Positions 26,366 through 33,185 of a DNA stretch of 40,083 bases are shown here, piece by piece. Position numbers and translations under genes: made by a program. The notes beneath the pieces were generated by a model. That model was not told the origin of the DNA. It saw only the letters and a list, made by a program, of their open reading frames with translations, and searched no databases. How positions within the stretch are numbered: position 1 is the first letter of the stretch; every line of letters begins with the position of its first letter. This DNA comes from Sulfurimonadaceae bacterium (GTDB lineage Bacteria > Campylobacterota > Campylobacteria > Campylobacterales > Sulfurimonadaceae). Where the stretch lies: contig JADGEC010000017.1 of assembly GCA_016744575.1 (NCBI GenBank), forward strand, positions 1 to 40,083. Reading direction: 5' to 3'.

Positions 26366-27261
26366 TGATGAAAAAAGCCTTCACAATGCTAGAACTCATC
26401 TTCGTGATCACGATAATGGGAATCATCGGTACCGTCGGAGCCAATGTCCTGAGTATCATGTATGAGAATTATATCTCCAGCGCTGTCAACAACCAGATGC
26501 AGTCACAGACAGAACTTGCCATGCAGCAGATCTCCAATCGAATGAGTTCACGCATCAAAGACTCTGTTATCGCAGCTAATGACCTTGGTTTCAATGGCTT
26601 AAGCGATGCTCGTGATGATGTCAACTACACCCGAGTGGAGTGGATAGGCTATGACAATGACAGCTGGCTTGGAGACGCGGCCAGTACAGCTCCTGCATGG
26701 TCCGGTTTTATAGACGTGGATGCTCACAATGTAGCAAGACTAAGTTCACCCGGTTCTGACTTCACGGCCAACGGACGTATTGACACCAATATTCAGGCAC
26801 TCTCTGACAGTGACATCACTGATGCTGCTATCTTTTTTATCGGGACCAATACCGACGTACAAAATGACTATGGCTGGAATGGTTCGGCCTACAACATCAA
26901 TGACACAGCCATGCACCCTGTCGCAGCAGCGCCAAACACAGATGAGATCATACCTGCCGGATACACCTTTTTCGGGGTAGATGTCTATGAACAGTACAAG
27001 CTTGCCTGGACAGCCTACGCCATCGGGATCGACCCTAATAATGACAACCTCTACCTTTACTACGATTACCAGCCATGGCAGGGTGACTCTTATAATGATA
27101 ATAATACCAAGCAAGTACTCCTGATGGAACATGTATCCACTATAAAAGCACAAGCTATTGGGGATGTCATCAAACTACAGATCTGTGTCGACAACAACAT
27201 CAGTGGGACTATCACATCAGATGAACTCTACAGCATCTGTAAAGAGAAGGTGATATTTTGA
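26365..27261 (+). CDS. prepilin-like protein, MshO/PilW-like
   Basis: A 298-aa precursor with the leader MMKKA followed by FTMLELIFVITIMGIIGTVGANVL, a canonical class-III prepilin N-terminus (Glu at +5, Ala at -1). After the membrane helix comes QTELAMQQISNRMSSRIKDSVI, the amphipathic segment typical of PilW/MshO proteins, then an Asp- and Tyr-rich globular domain with a C-terminal cysteine pair. The start may be ATG 26365 or 26368; AAGGA lies upstream. It overlaps both neighbours. By gene order it corresponds to MshO, between the MshD-like and MshP-like proteins. Confidence 0.8.
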   Translation: MMKKAFTMLELIFVITIMGIIGTVGANVLSIMYENYISSAVNNQMQSQTELAMQQISNRMSSRIKDSVIAANDLGFNGLSDARDDVNYTRVEWIGYDNDSWLGDAASTAPAWSGFIDVDAHNVARLSSPGSDFTANGRIDTNIQALSDSDITDAAIFFIGTNTDVQNDYGWNGSAYNINDTAMHPVAAAPNTDEIIPAGYTFFGVDVYEQYKLAWTAYAIGIDPNNDNLYLYYDYQPWQGDSYNDNNTKQVLLMEHVSTIKAQAIGDVIKLQICVDNNISGTITSDELYSICKEKVIF

Positions 27262-27737
27262 GGACTTATCAACACAATCGGCACGGAATGGCGATGTTTG
27301 CCGCAATAGCTTTTTTACTAGTCATGGCTACCATCGCAGGCTTGATGGTATCGATGACATCACTAACATCAAAACGAGGTGTCGATCTCTATTTTCAAGA
27401 GCAGGCACATCTACTGGCAAAAAGTGCGACAGAGTACGCACTATTGGCTATCTCTGGACACAGTATTGAAACTACTGGAAACTGCATCAATTCTATTACC
27501 TCTTCTTATGATGGTATCTATGATATCAATACGACGATCCGCTATATAGGAAGTGGTTTTCCTACTGCAGCAGGTGCATGTGACATGATTCAGTATGCAA
27601 GTGGAGGCGATATCAATAATATTGTCACAGCTGAATCAAATGGCACCATCATCATCGATGTCTACGTAACTGCTCCATCCAATGAGACAGGGGCTGAACG
27701 GGTACGTTTCCATCGCAGGACCATGCAAAAACCGTAG
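27258..27737 (+). CDS. small pilin-like protein, MshP/PilX-like
   Basis: A 159-aa precursor. TTG 27258 overlaps the previous TGA by four bases and has AGAAGG upstream. The leader MRTYQHNRHG is followed by MAMFAAIAFLLVMATIAGLMVSM, a hydrophobic helix after a glycine cleavage site. Position +5 is not Glu, as is common in PilX/MshP and GspK-like proteins. Then come AHLLAKSATEYALLAISGH, the usual helix continuation, and a small domain with Cys residues in NCINSI and GACDMI. It closes the pilin run; the next gene has its own promoter. Confidence 0.72.
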   Translation: MRTYQHNRHGMAMFAAIAFLLVMATIAGLMVSMTSLTSKRGVDLYFQEQAHLLAKSATEYALLAISGHSIETTGNCINSITSSYDGIYDINTTIRYIGSGFPTAAGACDMIQYASGGDINNIVTAESNGTIIIDVYVTAPSNETGAERVRFHRRTMQKP

Positions 27738-27850
27738 TATTTAAGAAAAGCAACACCCTTGTCCCATGTCACCAATGCACCGCATGGGATCAAACATAGA
27801 TTTGTCCTTCACATATCAGATCTCAACCTTATCCATTAAGATGAAGATGT

Positions 27851-27856
27851 TATAAT
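27851..27856 (+). promoter_or_regulatory. -10 box for the hibernation factor gene
   Basis: A perfect TATAAT lies 29 bases before ATG 27885 in the 147-bp gap after the pilin run. The same gap holds a CCCATG...CATGGG inverted repeat (about 27763-27788) without a T-run, which may mark the 3' end of the pilin transcript. Confidence 0.6.
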
Positions 27857-27884
27857 CAGTTTACTTACCTCTAAGGAGAAATGT

Positions 27885-28427
27885 ATGAATATCTCACTGA
27901 CCGGACGCCATGTCGAACTAACTGAATCTATCAAAGATCATATGATGAGTTCTATTGATACCTTAAATAAATTCAATCTCGATATCATCTCTGTAAATGC
28001 TGTCGCATCAATGCAGGAGCGCAAGGGCAAACGCGGTCTTACGATCGAGTTCACCATCAACCTCGCCAATAAGAACACCATAGTCATAAAACAGCGAGAT
28101 GATGACCTCTATGCTGCGATCGATATAGCCATAAATCGGGCTCAGAAAGCCTTACGTCGACTCAACGACCGTAACAGTGATCACCGTAATAAAAGCGCGA
28201 ACGAAGCTAAAATCGAAGCCCAGGGTGAGATTAACCTTAGTGACGCACATGAAGCGCTTGAAGATGAGATAGTCCCTGTAGAACTTGATCTCTATAAACC
28301 CAGAGAGACTGCTGATGTACTTGAAGACCTCAAAGAGAGCAACAAACAATTTGAGATCTTCAATGACAATGACGGCAAGACCAGAGTACTCTACAAACGT
28401 AGCGATGGAAGATTTGGACTGTACTAG
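27885..28427 (+). CDS. hpf: long-form ribosome hibernation promoting factor
   Basis: A 180-aa ribosome-associated protein that drives 70S inactivation or 100S dimer formation in slow growth. The N-terminal sigma-54 modulation/RaiA domain (1-95) begins MNISLTGRHVELTESIKDHM and includes VNAVASMQERKGKRGLTIEFTINL and DDDLYAAIDIAINRAQKALRRL. The C-terminal domain (about 125-180; VPVELDLYKPRETADVLEDLKESNKQFEIF...GRFGLY) is the dimerisation module of the long form. AAGGAG lies six bases before ATG 27885. It is convergent with recG. Confidence 0.93.
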   Translation: MNISLTGRHVELTESIKDHMMSSIDTLNKFNLDIISVNAVASMQERKGKRGLTIEFTINLANKNTIVIKQRDDDLYAAIDIAINRAQKALRRLNDRNSDHRNKSANEAKIEAQGEINLSDAHEALEDEIVPVELDLYKPRETADVLEDLKESNKQFEIFNDNDGKTRVLYKRSDGRFGLY

Positions 28428-28461
28428 TATCCCACGATGACTTGTAGATGAGGGCCTCTTA

Positions 28462-28492
28462 ACGGATTTGATCCGTCTCTTGTCTTCAAGAG
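28462..28492. terminator. two adjacent hairpins between hpf and recG
   Basis: ACGGAT-TTG-ATCCGT (28462-28476) is followed with no gap by CTCTTG-TCTT-CAAGAG (28477-28492), which ends at the base before the recG stop codon. Both stems are perfect 6-bp pairs. No U-run follows on either strand, so Rho-independent termination is uncertain, but the placement between convergent genes fits a transcript-end structure. Confidence 0.5.
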
Positions 28493-30316
28493 CTAGTGCT
28501 CTATCTTCTCTTCTATATAATTTTTCACCTCTTTGACCACCGCCGCATCCTCTGCCATGTCTACCCAAAGAAACCTTTTTCCACTTTGGCTTTTTCCCGT
28601 CAGCAAGTCACCACTTTGACGAAACTTCAAGTCCAACTGTGCGATGTCAAAACCGTTGTCAGTCGTTGTAAAAGCGTCTAGACGTTCACTTCCATCTTGA
28701 TGCGTAAAGAGGTAACAGTAACCCTTTAGGCCTGTCCGGCTGACACGACCACGAAGTTGATGCAGGCTCGAAAGACCAAGACGTTCTGCACCGACGATGA
28801 CCACCGTACTTAAGCGTGGCAAAGAGATACCTACTTCTACTACCGTGGTCGCCAAAAGGACATTTCCCTTCTCACGAAAGTCGAGTAAGACCTGCTCTTT
28901 GGCCTTATCTTTTCCATGCGTGACATACACCTCCTCAAAACGTGTCTCCCAGAACGAACGTGCTTCTTCTATGCTTTGATAGTTCAATGCCTCGCTCTGT
29001 TCGACAAGTGGATAGACAAGAAGGACCTGGTGTTGCAGTGCGACCTCTGCCTTGATATGCTCCATCAGGGCTGGAAAATCCACCTTATGGATGACCTCAG
29101 TCGCAATATCTTTCTTAAAAGGTGTCTGCGTGATCAAACTGACATCGATATGTGCCGAGTCTATCATCGCCTGAGTACGAGGTATCGGAGTTGCAGAGAA
29201 CTGAAGAAGATGGGGACGCTTATGCTCAGAAGCGATGAGTTTCTCCAACCGGTTTCGCTGAGCTGTACCAAAACGGTGCTGTTCATCGATCATGACCAGC
29301 GCCGCCTCCGGAAGATCTCTGTAGAGCAGTGCATGTGTCCCCACTATAAGACCGTACTCCTCAAAGCTCTGCTTCTTCTTTGTCTTATTGGTCACTAATG
29401 TACTGCTGATCTCAGGAAGATATTTTTGTGCTTCTTCAAATAGTTGATTTGCTAAGATGGTCGTCGGTGCCATCAAGATGGCCCTGTGTGGTCTTGCTAT
29501 CATCACTGCAGCCAAGATGACCATCGTCTTTCCCGAACCTACATCTCCAACGATCATACGACGTGCTGCACTCTCTTTTGAGAGATCCTCTTGTATCTCA
29601 TCAATGGTCCTGATCTGCTCATCTGTAAGCTTGAACGGTAAAGTCTTACTCCAGGGTCTCCAAGGAGAATCAAGACTACATAAGGCAGTAAAATGCTGTC
29701 TTTTCTGTTTCAGACGCTGCATATAGTCAAAAAGTTCTGTGAACTTTAACGCGTATAACGCCTCTTGCGTATATCCTACCCCACTCTTATACATCGGTTC
29801 ATCAGTTGGAAAATGGATCTTCATCAACTGAGTGATGACCTTCTCGGGCAAGCCAGCCTCCCACAATTCCCTCTTGGTAAGTCGCCGTGCCACCAATCGG
29901 CCCATGACATCTGTCCGAAGCACTGTCTTATACCTAGGGGTCATAGCTCCGACAGAAGTGACCTTTTGTGGATGTGTCATCTGACAACGTCCACCAGAAC
30001 ACTCTATCTTGCCGAAAAGATAGTAGCGCTCATCTACGACGAATTGACGTAACATATAAGGTTTTGGACGAAAGATGACTGCATCGATCTTATGACCGAA
30101 ATTATGTACAAAAAGGGTGAGTTGTAGGGTATGGTGTGTACGTGATATCGCTTCTACGGTAGCATCGATCGTCTGAGACTCATGTTCGTGAAGTGCAGGT
30201 CTCAAACGTCGGTCATCATAACCCGAAGGTGCTAACAGGGCAAGACCGATGACACTCTCAATGTTTAGCTGCTTAAATCTATCGCGATCGGCTTTTTCAT
30301 TAGCAAGGATTGACAT
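28493..30316 (-). CDS. recG: ATP-dependent DNA helicase RecG
   Basis: A 607-aa cytoplasmic helicase that remodels stalled replication forks and Holliday junctions. The N-terminal third contains the OB/wedge region (TLQLTLFVHNFGHKIDAVIF). The motor has Walker A GDVGSGKTMV, motif Ib MAPTTILANQ, motif II as DEQHRFG, motif III FSATPIPRT, and VEVGISLPRLSTVVIVGAERLGLSSLHQLRGRVSRT. It is shorter than the enterobacterial enzyme (about 690 aa), from memory the usual size in Campylobacterota. It lies 63 bases downstream of the M16-like gene and may be the last gene of that transcript. Confidence 0.95.
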   Translation of the reverse strand: MSILANEKADRDRFKQLNIESVIGLALLAPSGYDDRRLRPALHEHESQTIDATVEAISRTHHTLQLTLFVHNFGHKIDAVIFRPKPYMLRQFVVDERYYLFGKIECSGGRCQMTHPQKVTSVGAMTPRYKTVLRTDVMGRLVARRLTKRELWEAGLPEKVITQLMKIHFPTDEPMYKSGVGYTQEALYALKFTELFDYMQRLKQKRQHFTALCSLDSPWRPWSKTLPFKLTDEQIRTIDEIQEDLSKESAARRMIVGDVGSGKTMVILAAVMIARPHRAILMAPTTILANQLFEEAQKYLPEISSTLVTNKTKKKQSFEEYGLIVGTHALLYRDLPEAALVMIDEQHRFGTAQRNRLEKLIASEHKRPHLLQFSATPIPRTQAMIDSAHIDVSLITQTPFKKDIATEVIHKVDFPALMEHIKAEVALQHQVLLVYPLVEQSEALNYQSIEEARSFWETRFEEVYVTHGKDKAKEQVLLDFREKGNVLLATTVVEVGISLPRLSTVVIVGAERLGLSSLHQLRGRVSRTGLKGYCYLFTHQDGSERLDAFTTTDNGFDIAQLDLKFRQSGDLLTGKSQSGKRFLWVDMAEDAAVVKEVKNYIEEKIEH

Positions 30317-30379
30317 AGTAGTACTTTACACCTTTTTCCAAGATCTCTCTTTGATCATGACAAGGTGCAATGCTTCTTG

Positions 30380-31693
30380 TTATTTATCACTGCTTTCATC
30401 TTTTACATCATCTTCTTGTGTGACGATCGCAAAACTAAGCTCCATGATCTCTTTATGTTCACGTATATAAGCATTAAGATCATCAAGGGAGAGTGCACGG
30501 ATCTTCTCAAGTTCCGCTTTTGAGTGACCAAGGTCTTCACCTTTATAGTACTCCATAAACGTCCGTGAAAGTCGCTGAGAGAGTGTCTCAACATGAAGCG
30601 GTTCAGAACCTAGCAAAAACTTCTTCGCCTGTTCCAGCTCCTCTTCTGTCACACCCTTACTTACAAAGAGATCGATGACCTCATTGACCGTGCTCTTCGC
30701 CTCATCAAGAGAGTCTATCTTTGTCTGGAGATAACCCATGAAATAACTGTTCGAGTTACTTACATTGACACGGGCATACGCAGAGTATGCCAGACCTCTT
30801 TTGACCCGGATCTCTTCCATCAATCTACTGCCGAAGCCACCTGTACCCAGGATGTAAGTCGCGACTCGCGCTTTATGGTAAGCTTCATCACCGACTTTTA
30901 GCGCATACGGTGATCCGAAGTAGACATAAGCCTGATCGGTCGTGCGTAGTAAGACCTGCTCTTGTGGTGTAGCTGCTGCCATATAGTGTTTAAGCGTTCC
31001 CGCATTTCCGATCTCAAGTGTCTCAAGGAGACTGGTAGCATGTTCACGTACCGCTTCATGTGTGACATCGCCCCCAACGACGACTATAGCCCGGGACAAG
31101 ACCAGATGCCCTTTTAAAAACCTCTTGACATCGTCCGTCGTGATAGCCTCCACACTCTCTTTGGTACCTACCGCAGGTTCAGCCAAAGGTGTCTTGGCAA
31201 AGAGCATGCTCTTTAAAAGCTGATTGGCGACATAATCATAATCGTTCTCTTTGCGGGTGATAGAACCTATGGTCACAGCTTTTACTTTTCCAAGACTCTC
31301 TTCGGTCAGATTAGGCTCTTGCAAAAGCGTTCTTAATAACTCTATACCTACAGCGAACTCCTCTTTAAGTGAACCCATCTCCAGGACCAATGTCTCCGAT
31401 CCGGTACTTGCACTCATATGGATAGCTTTGGCATCAAGAGCCTTGGCAAACCCAATGCTTCCCAGGCTCTTAGTCCCTTCGTTCATCATCTTCGCACTTA
31501 GCTTTGCTAAGCCGATATGATCACCATCCATGATAGAGCCACCGTTACGAAAGATAAGCTGCATGGAGCTGATCGGAAGCCGCGTATCCTGTTCATAGAT
31601 CAGCGGTACTTTGACCCCTTTTATCTCAAGAAAATCCAGTTGTGTTCCCATTATTACCTGCCCAAATAAAATAATCGCTAATATGACTCTCAC
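30380..31693 (-). CDS. M16-family protein without the zinc motif (YmxG/PqqE-like)
   Basis: A 437-aa exported protein; the N-terminus MRVILAIILFGQVIMG looks like a short signal peptide. It has the two-lobed insulinase/M16 layout: an N-lobe with LIFRNGGSIMDGDHIGLAKLSAKMMNEGTK and a C-lobe with ILGTGGFGSRLMEEIRVKRGLAYSAYA, the R/Y substrate motif. The inverted zinc motif HxxEH, expected right after GLA, reads KLSAK, so metal binding and peptidase activity are unlikely. Such subunits normally pair with an active M16 partner, and none is in this window. It overlaps mqnC by 4 bp. From memory, Helicobacter has the same mqnC-M16 neighbourhood. Confidence 0.88.
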   Translation of the reverse strand: MRVILAIILFGQVIMGTQLDFLEIKGVKVPLIYEQDTRLPISSMQLIFRNGGSIMDGDHIGLAKLSAKMMNEGTKSLGSIGFAKALDAKAIHMSASTGSETLVLEMGSLKEEFAVGIELLRTLLQEPNLTEESLGKVKAVTIGSITRKENDYDYVANQLLKSMLFAKTPLAEPAVGTKESVEAITTDDVKRFLKGHLVLSRAIVVVGGDVTHEAVREHATSLLETLEIGNAGTLKHYMAAATPQEQVLLRTTDQAYVYFGSPYALKVGDEAYHKARVATYILGTGGFGSRLMEEIRVKRGLAYSAYARVNVSNSNSYFMGYLQTKIDSLDEAKSTVNEVIDLFVSKGVTEEELEQAKKFLLGSEPLHVETLSQRLSRTFMEYYKGEDLGHSKAELEKIRALSLDDLNAYIREHKEIMELSFAIVTQEDDVKDESSDK

Positions 31694-32739
31694 GCGAATC
31701 GCTCCAGTGTCTCATATGCAGTATTGCGGATAGCCGGGATCTCATCAATGTCATCGATCAGCCGTACCATCTCCTCTTTTGCCATCCGGAATCCCGCCCC
31801 GGCACTACGGACTACGTTCTCTTCCATCATCGTCGAACCAAGGTCGTTTGCACCATACAACAGTGCCATCTGTCCGATATACGGTCCCTGCGTCACCCAT
31901 GAACTCTGGATATTTCGAACATTATCGAGATAGAGACGCGCTACAGCGAGAAGTCGCAGATAACGGTTTGATGATGGTTTATCAATGTCCGGGATCTCTT
32001 CCATCAGCTGCGTGTTCTGACCCTGAAACGACCACATGATAAAGGCTCTGAAGCCACCCGTCTCATCTTGAAGGCGACGGACCAGATCAAAGTGTTCAAT
32101 GATCTCCTCATCCGTCTCTACCGTACCATACATCATCGTCGCTGTTGACTTGATACCAAGCTTATGCGCTTTTCGATGGATATCGATCCACACTTCCGAA
32201 TCAATCTTTTTCGGAGCGATGATATCACGTACTCTATCGCTCAATATCTCGGCTCCCGCACCAGGGATAGAAGAGAGACCTTTATCTTTCAAGCGCTGTA
32301 GAGTCTCCTCCAAAGAGATATGCGATACCTTTGCAATAAAGTCGATCTCAATAGCAGAGAAACCATGGATAGTGACTGTCGGATACTTTGTATGGATATG
32401 TTCGACAAGGTCCTCATACCACTCTATCTTCAGCTTCGGATGTACCCCACCCTGAAATAGGATCTGTGTCCCACCGATCTCAAGTAGTTCGTCGATCTTC
32501 TCATCTATCTGATCGAAAGTCAGCACATAAGCATCATCCTCTTTAGCATGACGATAGAAAGCACAAAACTTGCAATCGACCCAACAGACGTTTGTATAGT
32601 TGATATTACGATCGACGACAAAAGTCGTTATCCCCTTAGGATGCAGCTCTTTTTTACGTGCCGACGCCATCTTTCCGAGCTCTTTAAGGTCACCCTCTCT
32701 GATGAGATGAAGTGCCTCCTCTTTAGTCATTCTTTGCAT
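31690..32739 (-). CDS. mqnC: dehypoxanthine futalosine cyclase MqnC
   Basis: A 349-aa radical-SAM enzyme that cyclises dehypoxanthine futalosine in the futalosine route to menaquinone, the respiratory quinone pathway of Campylobacterota. The cluster motif is CWVDCKFCAF (CxxxCxxC), preceded by NINYTNVC. GGTQILFQGGVHPKLKIEWYEDL, PGAGAEILSDRVRDIIAPKK and TATMMYGTVET are shared by MqnC/MqnE-type enzymes. Length and the GVHP motif favour MqnC over MqnE. The start overlaps the DUF302 stop by one base (TAATG) and its stop overlaps the M16 start by four. Confidence 0.92.
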   Translation of the reverse strand: MQRMTKEEALHLIREGDLKELGKMASARKKELHPKGITTFVVDRNINYTNVCWVDCKFCAFYRHAKEDDAYVLTFDQIDEKIDELLEIGGTQILFQGGVHPKLKIEWYEDLVEHIHTKYPTVTIHGFSAIEIDFIAKVSHISLEETLQRLKDKGLSSIPGAGAEILSDRVRDIIAPKKIDSEVWIDIHRKAHKLGIKSTATMMYGTVETDEEIIEHFDLVRRLQDETGGFRAFIMWSFQGQNTQLMEEIPDIDKPSSNRYLRLLAVARLYLDNVRNIQSSWVTQGPYIGQMALLYGANDLGSTMMEENVVRSAGAGFRMAKEEMVRLIDDIDEIPAIRNTAYETLERFA

Positions 32740-33185
32740 TATTTTGTCTTTGCCCCTGCTTTAGTGGTGATCTTGTCCAGAGCTCCGTTAAGCTTATTTA
32801 TCAGCTCTGGTGCCTCGATCTCATGATGGTCTTTCAGCCATGTACCGTTACGATAAGCTATCTTTACCTGTGCATCATTGTCCTCATAGACTAAGACACG
32901 AAGAGGAAGGTCCAGTCCGGCTCTGATGTCTTGATGCATAAAAGCTGTGCCCATCTTCGGATTGCCAAAGATGATGACTTTAGATGCGCCAAGCTTCATA
33001 TCCACCTCAGCAGCATTTTTCTGGTGGTCTACAATAGCAAAGACACCCAGTCCCTTTTTCGTGACGATCGTCTTAATACGTTCGACCGTGACATCTACAC
33101 TATAGTCACTGGACTTGATGATGATCTCACTACCAAGAAGTCCTGTCACCAGGAGTAGTATCAATATTAGTTTTCTCATTACCAT
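32739..33185 (-). CDS. periplasmic DUF302 protein
   Basis: A 148-aa exported protein with a signal-like N-terminus (MRKLILILLLVTGLLGS). The rest is a DUF302 domain: SVDVTVERIKTIVTKKGLGVFAIVDHQKNAAEVDMKLGASKVIIFGNPKMGTAFM, with the family's conserved (V/I)IFGNPxxGTxxM and DLPLRVLVYED. The biochemical function of the family is not established. ATG 33185 has AGGAG three bases upstream; ATG 33179 has it nine bases upstream. Either start overlaps the end of the multihaem cytochrome gene, so it is translationally coupled to a periplasmic redox protein. Confidence 0.88.
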   Translation of the reverse strand: MVMRKLILILLLVTGLLGSEIIIKSSDYSVDVTVERIKTIVTKKGLGVFAIVDHQKNAAEVDMKLGASKVIIFGNPKMGTAFMHQDIRAGLDLPLRVLVYEDNDAQVKIAYRNGTWLKDHHEIEAPELINKLNGALDKITTKAGAKTK

